DNA of 64,000 nt from Lachnospiraceae bacterium (GTDB lineage Bacteria > Bacillota > Clostridia > Lachnospirales > Lachnospiraceae): positions 1-64,000 of the forward strand of contig JAFSIQ010000009.1 of assembly GCA_017439675.1 (NCBI GenBank), read 5' to 3'. A program made the position numbers and the translations under genes. Below, piece after piece: positions 16,847 to 24,585 of this stretch (its first letter is position 1; every line of letters starts with the position of its first letter). Below the pieces are notes generated by a model, which made no database searches, was not told the DNA's origin, and was given only the letters and a program-made list of their open reading frames with translations.

Positions 16847-17722
16847 ATGCAAGGAAAGATTATTAAAGGAATTGCAGGATTTTATTATATATATGTAGAT
16901 GGTGATGTATATGAATGTAAAGCAAAGGGTGTCTTTCGCAATCAGAAGGTGAAACCCTTGGTTGGAGATGATGTCACTATTACCGTTTTGGATGAAGAGA
17001 AGAAGATTGGCAATATTGACAATGTTTTGCCGAGAAGGTCTCAACTGATTCGTCCGGCAGTGGCCAATGTAGATCAGGCGTTGGTGGTGTTTGCATCCGC
17101 GTCGCCGGAGCCCAATTGGAATTTGTTAGACCGTTTTCTTATTATGATGGAAAAGCAACAGGTTCCGGTTAGCATTTGCTTTAACAAGACAGATTTGGTG
17201 GATGAACAGACTTTGTTGAATTATGAGAATATCTACGATAATAGTGGGTATTCCATTATCAAAGCCAGCACCTATGAGGAACATGGTATGGATGCTATTT
17301 TGGAAATGCTTTCTCGAAAGACTACAGCATTAGCAGGTCCTTCTGGTGTGGGGAAATCCTCTATTATGAATATGTTAAATCCAGATGCCAATATGGATGT
17401 GGGTGGAATTAGTCATAAGATTGAGAGAGGAAAACATACAACAAGGCATTCAGAGATTATTCCAGTGGGGGATGATACCTACTTGGTAGACACTCCGGGA
17501 TTTAGTTCCATTTACTTTTATGAGATGGAACCGGAAGAGTTAAAGCAATATTACAGGGAATTTGAAGCATACGAACCCTATTGCAGGTTTGGGGGGTGCA
17601 ATCACATTGGTGAGACATCCTGCGGAATCAAACAGGCAGTAGAGGATGGTAATATTTCAAAGTCACGATATGAGAATTATCGGAGTTTTTTTGAGGAACT
17701 AAAGGATAAGCGTCGCTACTAG
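16847..17722 (+). CDS. rsgA: Ribosome small-subunit GTPase RsgA
   Basis: Circularly permuted GTPase acting in 30S maturation. 291 residues: OB fold at the start, then G-motifs in permuted order, NKTDL (G4), GPSGVGKSSIMN (G1) and DTPGF (G3), and a C-terminal zinc finger seen as CRFGGCNHIGETSCGI. The ATG directly follows the prkC stop with no gap. Same order as in Bacillus. Confidence 0.96.
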   Translation: MQGKIIKGIAGFYYIYVDGDVYECKAKGVFRNQKVKPLVGDDVTITVLDEEKKIGNIDNVLPRRSQLIRPAVANVDQALVVFASASPEPNWNLLDRFLIMMEKQQVPVSICFNKTDLVDEQTLLNYENIYDNSGYSIIKASTYEEHGMDAILEMLSRKTTALAGPSGVGKSSIMNMLNPDANMDVGGISHKIERGKHTTRHSEIIPVGDDTYLVDTPGFSSIYFYEMEPEELKQYYREFEAYEPYCRFGGCNHIGETSCGIKQAVEDGNISKSRYENYRSFFEELKDKRRY

Positions 17723-17791
17723 CAGTGTTACAAGAATAAGTGTAGCTGACTTTGAGGCAAAGAATAAACATTGGATAGAGGAGAGAGAAAT

Positions 17792-18445
17792 ATGAACTAT
17801 TTGGCACCATCTGTTTTATCAGCTGATTTTTCTAAGTTAGGAAAAGAGATTGAAACTGTTGCTATGGCAGGAGCACCAATTATTCATTTGGATGTGATGG
17901 ATGGTATGTTTGTGCCCAATATTTCTTTTGGTGCACCAGTTATTTCCTGCGTGCGCAAGGTAACGGATGCTGTTTTTGATGTACATTTAATGGTGGAGGA
18001 GCCTATTCGCTACTTAGAAGATTTCCATAGGGCAGGTGCTGATGTCATTACGGTTCATTATGAGGCGTGCAAAGACTTGACGGCAACTTTGACAAAGATA
18101 AAGAAATATGGTGTTAAGGTTGGAGTGTCTATTAGTCCGGACACCTCTGCGGATGTGTTGCAGCCATATTTGGATATGGTGGATATGGTTTTGATTATGA
18201 GTGTTCATCCAGGCTTTGGTGGACAATCCTTTATTGAGAGTAGTTTAGAGAAGATTCGTACAGTGCGCTCCATGTTGGATGAGATAGGTAAGAAAGAAAC
18301 CTGGATTGAAGTGGATGGTGGTATTGGTGCAGACAATATAGTTTCTGTTATGGAAGCAGGTGCCAATGTATTTGTGGCAGGCTCTGCGGTGTTCAAAGGT
18401 GACATAGTGGCTAATGTACAGAAGCTAAACGCACTGATTCAATAG
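17792..18445 (+). CDS. rpe: Ribulose-phosphate 3-epimerase
   Basis: Interconverts ribulose-5-phosphate and xylulose-5-phosphate in the pentose phosphate pathway. 217 residues, TIM barrel with PSVLSADFSKLG, HLDVMDGMFVPN (metal His and Asp), MSVHPGFGGQ and EVDGGI. ATG at 17792 follows GAGGAGAG; the ATG at 17771 lacks such a site. Confidence 0.96.
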   Translation: MNYLAPSVLSADFSKLGKEIETVAMAGAPIIHLDVMDGMFVPNISFGAPVISCVRKVTDAVFDVHLMVEEPIRYLEDFHRAGADVITVHYEACKDLTATLTKIKKYGVKVGVSISPDTSADVLQPYLDMVDMVLIMSVHPGFGGQSFIESSLEKIRTVRSMLDEIGKKETWIEVDGGIGADNIVSVMEAGANVFVAGSAVFKGDIVANVQKLNALIQ

Positions 18446-18463
18446 AATAGAGGAAATGAATTG

Positions 18464-19150
18464 ATGAAACATGTGTTAATCATAACAGGCGGACATTTGA
18501 ATATTGAATTTGCGAAAGCCTATTGCAAGACCTTATCCTATGATAAGGTCTTTGCTGTTGATAAGGGGTTAGAGTATTGCCAGGAATTAGACTTAATTCC
18601 AGATTATATAATCGGGGATTTTGATACGGTGAGAAGAGAAGTATTGCAGTATTATGAGAGAAAGATTCAGAAGCAGGAGTTGTCAGCTATTCTACAGCGG
18701 CATCCTGAGAAAAAGGATGCAACGGATACGGAGTTGGCAGTTACCTTAGCAGTGGAGCAAGAAGCAGAGTACATCACATTATTGGGCGCGACGGGAAGTC
18801 GGCTAGATCATGTGTTTGCCAACATTTTTCTGCTGAAAATGGCAATCTCAAAGGGAGTTGTTATGGAAATTGCGGATGAGACCAACCGAATTCAGATTTT
18901 GGAGGGAAACAGTCGCAGCCATTGTAGTATATGTAAGAGTCAACAGCATGGAACATATATTTCCCTTGTTCCGCTTACGGAGCAGGTGGAAGGAGTTACC
19001 ATTGAAGGTGTGGAGTATCCGCTTACGGATGCTACCATTTATCAGATGAGTAGCTACACCATTAGCAATCAGATTACAGCTGACAAGGTGGATGTTTCTA
19101 TAAAAAAGGGAACTATACTGGTGGTGGAAAGCAGGGATGCATTGATGTGA
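18464..19150 (+). CDS. thiN: Thiamine pyrophosphokinase
   Basis: Makes thiamine diphosphate from thiamine and ATP. 228 residues with the family motifs VDKGLE, GDFDTV, DATDTELAV and LGATGSRLDH. Two possible starts, TTG 18461 and ATG 18464; the ATG is preferred. This ends the rsgA-rpe-thiN tail of the conserved cluster. Confidence 0.94.
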   Translation: MKHVLIITGGHLNIEFAKAYCKTLSYDKVFAVDKGLEYCQELDLIPDYIIGDFDTVRREVLQYYERKIQKQELSAILQRHPEKKDATDTELAVTLAVEQEAEYITLLGATGSRLDHVFANIFLLKMAISKGVVMEIADETNRIQILEGNSRSHCSICKSQQHGTYISLVPLTEQVEGVTIEGVEYPLTDATIYQMSSYTISNQITADKVDVSIKKGTILVVESRDALM

Positions 19151-19247
19151 CACTGACGATTGATATGTTATCGAAAGGATACTGGCTTTTTCTAATACAA
19201 TGTGGTAATATGGGGAAGTGTTTTTACTTTATACGAAGGAGGATAAT

Positions 19248-20807
19248 ATGGGTAGTTCAATAGTATGGGTATTGCTTGCGTTTGCAGCATATATGATTTT
19301 GATGATTGTAATTGGTGCAAAGTATGTTAAGCGTACAAAGAATTCTGAGGATTATTTTCTTGGAGGCAGACAATTAAATGGATGGGTGGCTGCGCTTTCA
19401 GCACAGGCATCGGATATGAGTGGATGGTTGTTGATGGGTCTTCCGGGCAGTGTGTATGCATTTGGTACAGGTCAGGCATGGATTGCAGTTGGTCTATTTA
19501 TTGGTACAGTATGTAACTGGTTATTTGTATCTACCCGACTTAGAAGATATACCATTCGTGCCAACAATTCACTTACATTGCCAGCTTATTTAGAAAATCG
19601 TTTTCATGATAAGAAGAAAATATTGTTGATTATTTCTTCGGCAGTAATTGTAATCTTTTTCTTAGTGTATACTGCATCGTCTTTGACAGCAGGTGGCAAG
19701 TTATTCTCATCTGTATTTGGTGTAGATTACAAGCTTGCATTGACAATTGGTGCCACGGTCATTTTGATTTATACATTTTTAGGTGGATTTATGGCTGTTT
19801 GTGTGACAGACTTTATTCAGGGAACATTAATGTTAATTGGTGTGTTGGTGGTTCCGCTTATTGCTTATGCATTACTTCCGGATAATTTAGTTGCATTATT
19901 AAATGATTCCGGTGTTGTAGGTGGAGCGAGCTCGTATCTTAACATTATGGAGGATTCTGGTCAGCAGGTTTCTGTAATTTATATTATTTCTCAGCTTGCT
20001 TGGGGGCTTGGTTACTGCGGCATGCCACACATTTTGGTTCGTTTTATGGCAGTGTCTAGCGAAAAAGAACTTTTAAAGTCTAAGGCGATTGCAATTATTT
20101 GGGTTGCACTTTCCTTGGTGCTTGCAGTGTTTATTGGTATTATTGGACGTGCGTATCTGTTTCCAACCATCTTGGGCGAGACAACGAACGTTTCGAATGA
20201 GAATGTATTTATCGAGGTAATTACAAAGTTGTTTATCGAAGATCATAATATGGCATTCATTGGTGGATTGTTCCTTTGTGGTATTCTTGCAGCCATTATG
20301 TCCACTGCGGATTCCCAGCTTTTGGTTGCGTCTTCCGCAGTTGCAGAAGATTTCTTCAAAGGTATTTTTAAGAAGGATGCAACGGATAAAACCGTATTGT
20401 ATGTGAGCCGAGTTACAGTTGTAGTGATTGCAGTGCTTGCATACTTGATTGCTTTGAATCCGAATAGTTCTGTAATGGGGTTGGTGTCCAATGCGTGGGC
20501 AGGATTTGGAGCAGCATTTGGACCTACTGTAGTGCTTTCCCTTTACTGGAAGAGAGTGAATTTGCCTGGAGCAATAGCAGGTATTGTATCAGGAGCAGCG
20601 ACTGTACTTGTGTGGGATTATCTACCAATTTGTAAAGATATAGTTACTGGTGAAGCACTTACGCTTGGTGCAAAGACAGGCCTTTATTCTTTAGCAGTTG
20701 GATTCCTGATTAGCTTAGTATTAATTGTTGTGGTTTCCTCTGTGACTAAGAAGCCATCGGCTGAAATGCTTCAGGAATTTGAAGATGTGAAGAGTGGGAA
20801 TATATAG
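19248..20807 (+). CDS. putP: Sodium/proline symporter
   Basis: 519 residues with about 13 transmembrane segments, of the sodium:solute symporter (SSS) family. N-terminal NSEDYFLGGRQLNGWVAALSAQASDMSGWLLMG is the typical sodium and proline site region (read in two parts), and GLGYCGMPHILVRFMA matches PutP. ATG at 19248 has AAGGAGG 7 nt upstream; the TTG/ATG-initiated extension from 19218 is rejected. Single gene closed by a strong terminator. Substrate proline is inferred from family resemblance. Confidence 0.9.
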   Translation: MGSSIVWVLLAFAAYMILMIVIGAKYVKRTKNSEDYFLGGRQLNGWVAALSAQASDMSGWLLMGLPGSVYAFGTGQAWIAVGLFIGTVCNWLFVSTRLRRYTIRANNSLTLPAYLENRFHDKKKILLIISSAVIVIFFLVYTASSLTAGGKLFSSVFGVDYKLALTIGATVILIYTFLGGFMAVCVTDFIQGTLMLIGVLVVPLIAYALLPDNLVALLNDSGVVGGASSYLNIMEDSGQQVSVIYIISQLAWGLGYCGMPHILVRFMAVSSEKELLKSKAIAIIWVALSLVLAVFIGIIGRAYLFPTILGETTNVSNENVFIEVITKLFIEDHNMAFIGGLFLCGILAAIMSTADSQLLVASSAVAEDFFKGIFKKDATDKTVLYVSRVTVVVIAVLAYLIALNPNSSVMGLVSNAWAGFGAAFGPTVVLSLYWKRVNLPGAIAGIVSGAATVLVWDYLPICKDIVTGEALTLGAKTGLYSLAVGFLISLVLIVVVSSVTKKPSAEMLQEFEDVKSGNI

Positions 20808-20816
20808 GGACACAAC

Positions 20817-20845
20817 AAAAGAGGCCTTGGAACTGGCCTCTTTTT
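20817..20845 (+). terminator. Rho-independent terminator after putP
   Basis: Stem AAAAGAGGCC (20817-20826) with GGCCTCTTTT (20834-20843), loop TTGGAAC, followed by more T residues. Confidence 0.9.
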
Positions 20846-20995
20846 TATAAGTATAGGGAGAATTAATGAAAAAATATGAAACTACTTTTTTCTATGTTCT
20901 TAATATAAAACATAAATATGAACAAATTATGACGTTGAAAAAAACAAATTGAAAACAATTTACATAATATGTTTTGATTGTTTGTGGAGAAAGAT

Positions 20996-21454
20996 ATGAA
21001 AGTTAGGATTCTTTGCATAGGAAAGATAAAAGATGAATTTTATAAAAATGAGATTCTTTCCTTGACAAATGAAATTAGACAAATAGGGCATACTCTTGAG
21101 ATATTGGAATATCCAGATGAGAAGATTCCGGATAATTTAAAAGACAAAAATAAGGAATTATTTATTGAAAAGGAATGCAATCGTATGGAGAAAAAGATAA
21201 CCGCTCGGGATTATGTGATTGCACTATGTATTGAAGGAAAGGAAATCACTACAGATAAACATCGTCAGTTCGTGAAAAATGCTATTACAGATGGATACGA
21301 ACAGATTGTGTATGTGATTGGAGGCTCCCTTGGACTTTCGGAGAAGATTAAGAAACGTGCTAACGTAAAGCTTAGTTTTTCGAAAATGACTTTTCCTCAT
21401 CAAATGATGCGCATGGTGTTATGTGAGGAGATTTTGCAAGTGGTGAAACAATAG
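20996..21454 (+). CDS. rlmH: RlmH-family SPOUT methyltransferase (23S rRNA pseudouridine-1915 N3), C-terminal tail missing
   Basis: 152 residues starting MKVRILCIGKIKDEFYK. It keeps the knot and SAM-binding features of RlmH: ALCIEGKEITT, the VYVIGGSLGLSEKIKKRA loop and LSFSKMTFPHQMMRMVL. The family normally ends with about 15 more residues of the kind EQIYRAFRINRGEPYHK; here the protein stops after CEEILQVVKQ. Neither other frame downstream restores YRA or YHK, so this is not a simple frameshift. ATG at 20996 follows GGAGA. It converges with a second, divergent RlmH-like gene 6 nt away that has the tail but not the SAM loop. Confidence 0.88.
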   Translation: MKVRILCIGKIKDEFYKNEILSLTNEIRQIGHTLEILEYPDEKIPDNLKDKNKELFIEKECNRMEKKITARDYVIALCIEGKEITTDKHRQFVKNAITDGYEQIVYVIGGSLGLSEKIKKRANVKLSFSKMTFPHQMMRMVLCEEILQVVKQ

Positions 21455-21460
21455 TATAAT

Positions 21461-21898
21461 CTATTTGTGGTAGGTTTTTCCCTGCAAAATGGTGTATCCC
21501 CGGTATAGCTGCTCGTAGAATAATAAAGTGGTAGTATCTATGGATAGGGAACTATTAGATAGGGATAGACGGGTTGGTAGACCGTATTGGTGCATGTTTG
21601 ACACCATGTCATATAGCACCGTTTCGTCATATCCGATTAAAATGTGAATCGTGGATTTCCCACTGTGTTGCAATGCATTGATTTTCGTTGCCCATTCTTC
21701 TGAGGTGTGAGTGGAGTGTCCGCGATGGATAAGGATAAAATGATGCTTATCAGGGTTCATTTCTTTTGGTAATTGTAAAACAGAAGATGTGTGCAAGGTT
21801 GTCTCGCAATATGCGGACAATCTTTTTTTGAATTCCTCTAGCGCGAGGGTGTGATTAGAATGAATGTGCTTTGTATTACAATAAATGTGGTAATGCAT
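21461..21898 (-). CDS. Divergent RlmH-family paralogue, SAM loop degenerate, C-terminal tail conserved
   Basis: 145 residues. Alignment by eye to Bacillus-type RlmH: KKRLSAYC, then TSEEWATKINALQHSGKS, then IHILIGYDETV where the family has VIGGSLG, then LSLSNSSLSIDTTTLLF and the characteristic end YEQLYRGYTILQGKTYHK. The Gly-rich SAM loop and the MTFPHQ segment are lost, so methyl transfer alone is unlikely, yet the C-terminal tail is preserved. ATG at 21898 has AAAAGGAAG 9 nt upstream; a TTG at 21919 overlaps that site. It lies just past the tRNA-Arg terminator on the same strand and converges with rlmH. Confidence 0.75.
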   Translation of the reverse strand: MHYHIYCNTKHIHSNHTLALEEFKKRLSAYCETTLHTSSVLQLPKEMNPDKHHFILIHRGHSTHTSEEWATKINALQHSGKSTIHILIGYDETVLYDMVSNMHQYGLPTRLSLSNSSLSIDTTTLLFYEQLYRGYTILQGKTYHK

Positions 21899-21925
21899 AA
21901 CATGTGTCTTCCTTTTCAAAATGTA

Positions 21926-21956
21926 AAAACCTTGCAGATATTACATGCAAGGTTTT
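21926..21956 (-). terminator. Terminator of tRNA-Arg
   Basis: Perfect 11-bp stem (21926-21936 with 21946-21956) with a 9-nt loop; on the minus strand the stem ends in TTTTT. It sits between the tRNA and the rlmH-like gene, within 50 nt of each. Confidence 0.85.
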
Positions 21957-21965
21957 CTGGTTAAA

Positions 21966-22037
21966 TGCACCAGAGAAGAGTCGAACTTCCTCACATGGCT
22001 CCGGAGGCCATTGCTCTATCCGTTGAGCTACTGATGC
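21966..22037 (-). tRNA. tRNA-Arg (anticodon CCG)
   Basis: On the minus strand a full cloverleaf folds: acceptor GCATCAG/CTGGTGC with one G-T pair, D arm GCTC/GAGC, anticodon stem ATGGC/GCCAT around loop CTCCGGA, 4-nt variable loop, T arm GGAAG/CTTCT around TTCGACT, discriminator A. CCA is not encoded. A TATAAT box (22048-22053, read on minus) lies 10 nt upstream of the mature 5' end; the -35 is unclear. Confidence 0.95.
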
Positions 22038-22086
22038 AATCGCAAGCATTATAATACTACAAATCTTGTAAAATAGCAAACGATTG

Positions 22087-22115
22087 TTGCAATTTAATAT
22101 TGCTTTTGTTAGAAT
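22087..22115 (+). promoter_or_regulatory. SigA-type promoter for the 22214 gene
   Basis: TTGCAA (22087-22092), 17-nt spacer, TAGAAT (22110-22115), 98 nt before the start codon. Confidence 0.6.
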
Positions 22116-22213
22116 GATTAGGTACTGTGTTTGCCGAAAACATAGAAATAACACGGATTAAGAGCTTTGGTTAATAGATTTGCATATACAAGATGTATAT
22201 AGGAGAGATATAG

Positions 22214-23011
22214 ATGAAAAAAACAGTATTTGATAGGATGTCAGATTCCTATGATAATTTTCATTTGAAGGATTCTGATATATCCATGGGAAAGAAAACC
22301 ATAACGGTTAGTCCAAAGATTAAGCTTGCTTTGGGATGGAGTGTGTTTGTATTGTGCTGTGTGTTGGGGTATGTACTTCTGAACAGCCCATTGTCTAGTC
22401 CGAAGGAGCTGACACAGGAGCAAAAGGAAGCCGTTTTGGATGAGGATGTGGCGTTAGATGAAGAACATGATACCATTGTTCCTTATGAAAAGAACGCAAA
22501 TGATGATTTGATTGCCTTCATTGAGTCTTATTACGAGGCAATGAAGAAGTGTGACTACATTGCATTGCAGGACATGGTTACTGACCCTTCCGAATTTCGT
22601 TCGGATGCAGAGTTAAAGAAGAAAGCAGAATATGTTACGGATTATACGAACATTACTGTGTATACGAAGGTTGGCTTAGATGAGGGAAGCTATATTGCTT
22701 ATGTGGTATCTAATATGACCATAGTAGGTGTGAATTCTGCTCCATACGATATCAAGACGCTTTATATTGTCAATGGTGCAAGAGGATATCTGATTAACAA
22801 CGGAACTTTATCCCTTGATACGCAGGAGTACATGGAAAAGGTAAAGGGAGACAAGGATATCCAAAAGGTGTACAAGGCAGTGGAGGAAAAGAACGAGGAG
22901 TTAAAGGAAGAGGATCCTTCGTTGCAAGTGTTTTTTGATATTATCACCAAGAGAGATATCGAAGTAGATGCGGCAGTAGATTATTTGCCGTCAGAAGATA
23001 GCGAAGAATGA
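22214..23011 (+). CDS. Uncharacterised single-pass membrane protein with extracytoplasmic NTF2-like domain
   Basis: 265 residues. A 37-residue N-terminal cytoplasmic segment precedes one transmembrane helix (about residues 38-57, LALGWSVFVLCCVLGYVLL), then an acidic linker and an outside domain of about 120 residues. That domain begins ANDDLIAFIESYYEAMKKCD, which looks like the first helix of NTF2-like/SnoaL folds, and continues with alternating strands. The last 50 residues are charged. Function unknown. It has its own promoter and a terminator, so is a single-gene unit. Confidence 0.7.
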   Translation: MKKTVFDRMSDSYDNFHLKDSDISMGKKTITVSPKIKLALGWSVFVLCCVLGYVLLNSPLSSPKELTQEQKEAVLDEDVALDEEHDTIVPYEKNANDDLIAFIESYYEAMKKCDYIALQDMVTDPSEFRSDAELKKKAEYVTDYTNITVYTKVGLDEGSYIAYVVSNMTIVGVNSAPYDIKTLYIVNGARGYLINNGTLSLDTQEYMEKVKGDKDIQKVYKAVEEKNEELKEEDPSLQVFFDIITKRDIEVDAAVDYLPSEDSEE

Positions 23012-23014
23012 ATG

Positions 23015-23050
23015 AAAGGCGATGTACATTGAAAATGATACATCGCCTTT
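23015..23050. terminator. Terminator between the 22214 gene and the Lrp gene
   Basis: Perfect 12-bp stem AAAGGCGATGTA (23015-23026) with 23039-23050 and a 12-nt loop, placed between two convergent genes; could serve both. Confidence 0.8.
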
Positions 23051-23061
23051 ATGTGTTGGTT

Positions 23062-23532
23062 TTATTTCTCTGATTCTAAGTCTTCTGGAACACCGGTAGC
23101 GTATACGTCAATACCTCTTGGTTTTACCGGAGTGGAGAAGACGATTTGTGTCTCTGTCTTTCCGTATTTTTGTAACTGTCCGATAAAGGAGTCTAATTCC
23201 ATGGTACTGCGGAATGCAACTTTGATTAACATAGAATAAGCACCAGTCACGCAATTACACTCTAATACATTAGGACAAGCCTCTATGTATGGATAAAAGA
23301 TTGGTTTTTGCTTTGGGTCTAATGACATGTTAATAAAAGCAGTCACGTGATAATCTAACATAACTGGGTCTACTGCTGCATGATAACCAGTGATGATATT
23401 GGCGTTTTCTAATCGCTCAATTCTAGCAGAAACAGCAGGAGATGAGAGAAAAACCTTGCTTGCCAAATGTTTTAATGGGTAACGTGCATTTTCCTGTAAT
23501 AAATGTAATATTTTCTTGTCGATACTATCCAT
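23062..23532 (-). CDS. Lrp/AsnC-family transcriptional regulator
   Basis: 156 residues: N-terminal helix-turn-helix (MDSIDKKILHLLQENARYP, VFLSSPAVSARIERLE) and a C-terminal RAM ligand domain with VTGAYSMLIKVAFRSTMELDSFI. Such proteins sense amino acids and act as octamers. The ligand is unknown. ATG at 23532 follows AAAGGAG. Divergent from the RluF-like gene, with separate clear promoters on each strand. Confidence 0.93.
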   Translation of the reverse strand: MDSIDKKILHLLQENARYPLKHLASKVFLSSPAVSARIERLENANIITGYHAAVDPVMLDYHVTAFINMSLDPKQKPIFYPYIEACPNVLECNCVTGAYSMLIKVAFRSTMELDSFIGQLQKYGKTETQIVFSTPVKPRGIDVYATGVPEDLESEK

Positions 23533-23561
23533 GATTTCACACTCCTTTAAATATGTAAACC

Positions 23562-23590
23562 ATTATAGCTGTTTTACTTAATTATTTCAA
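23562..23590 (-). promoter_or_regulatory. SigA-type promoter for the Lrp gene
   Basis: On the minus strand TTGAAA (23585-23590), a 17-nt spacer and TATAAT (23562-23567), 29 nt before the start codon. Confidence 0.8.
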
Positions 23591-23663
23591 GTGGTTGTAA
23601 TAAAATTTGTAAATGAAAACAAGAATTACTTTATATTTTTAATTGTTTTTTGTGTGGAAAAAA

Positions 23664-23692
23664 TTGAAAAACAAGTGGTTGCGTGTTATGAT
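23664..23692 (+). promoter_or_regulatory. SigA-type promoter for the RluF-like gene
   Basis: TTGAAA (23664-23669), 17-nt spacer, TATGAT (23687-23692), with the expected start near 23699. Confidence 0.75.
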
Positions 23693-23761
23693 AGTACAGT
23701 CTGTGATGAGCAGAATATAGCAATCATAATCTTTTTTATTTAATGAATGGTGGTATTTGAT

Positions 23762-24505
23762 ATGATACAGGGGAATGATATAAGTGATTCGGTACGCCTG
23801 AACAAGTTTTTAAGTAGTGCAGGTTTTTGCTCTAGACGGAAAGCGGATGAGTGGATTGCCGCAGGTAAGGTTTTGGTAAATGGTATCGTGGCGGATATGG
23901 GAATGCGAGTGAAAGATGAGGATGAGGTAATGGTGAATGGAAAAGTGATTCGAAGAGAATCCCCATTCAAATTAGTTGCATTCTACAAACCTGTAGGATA
24001 TGCATGTACAGCTCATAGAGGAGATCAATCGGGCATTTTTATGAATTTTGAGTTGGATTCGGATTTGAAATATGTAGGAAGATTGGATAAAGATTCAGAA
24101 GGTTTGTTGTTGCTCACCAATGATGGAGATTTGTGTAATGCAATTTCTAAGGCACGTAACCAGCATGAAAAGGAATATGTGGTGACAGTGAACAAGCCGA
24201 TCACAGATGATTTTTTGGAGGGAATGGCACAGGGGGTTCGGATTTATAATGCTGACAAGGACAACTATGTGGTGACCAATCCATGTAAGGTGTATCCTCA
24301 GAATGAGAATACATTTACCATAATTTTGACACAGGGATTGAATCGACAAATTCGAAGAATGTGTGAGCATTTTGGATATCGGGTGAAAAGGCTTCGAAGA
24401 ATCCGTGTGATGAATATTACCATTTCCGATATGAGTCCCGGTGAAATTCGAGGAGTGACTGAGGCTGAGTATGCACAGATGAGAGAAATGTTGTCGCGCA
24501 AGTAG
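23762..24505 (+). CDS. rluF: 23S rRNA pseudouridine synthase, RluF-like (RsuA/RluB/RluE/RluF family)
   Basis: 247 residues: an S4 RNA-binding domain (VRLNKFLSSAGFCSRRKADEWI) followed by the catalytic domain with the GRLDKDSEGLLLLTNDG motif holding the catalytic Asp. The ending QGLNRQIRRMCEHFGYRVKRL with R-I-R-V-M-N-I is closest to RluF, which modifies position 2604 in E. coli. RluB-like specificity cannot be ruled out. ATG 23762 fits GGTGGT 7 nt upstream; ATG 23747 has no ribosome site. Confidence 0.87.
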   Translation: MIQGNDISDSVRLNKFLSSAGFCSRRKADEWIAAGKVLVNGIVADMGMRVKDEDEVMVNGKVIRRESPFKLVAFYKPVGYACTAHRGDQSGIFMNFELDSDLKYVGRLDKDSEGLLLLTNDGDLCNAISKARNQHEKEYVVTVNKPITDDFLEGMAQGVRIYNADKDNYVVTNPCKVYPQNENTFTIILTQGLNRQIRRMCEHFGYRVKRLRRIRVMNITISDMSPGEIRGVTEAEYAQMREMLSRK

Positions 24506-24585
24506 TAGTGTGTTTAATTTTAACGGAACGCTTTATACTGTGTTGTGATGAGTAATGTATTATGTAGCATGAAAGAGGGTAGAAC

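Noticed and set aside
21430..21470. Frameshift as the cause of the missing rlmH tail
   Set aside because: Both other frames after MMRMVLCEE were read and neither gives YRA or YHK before a stop.
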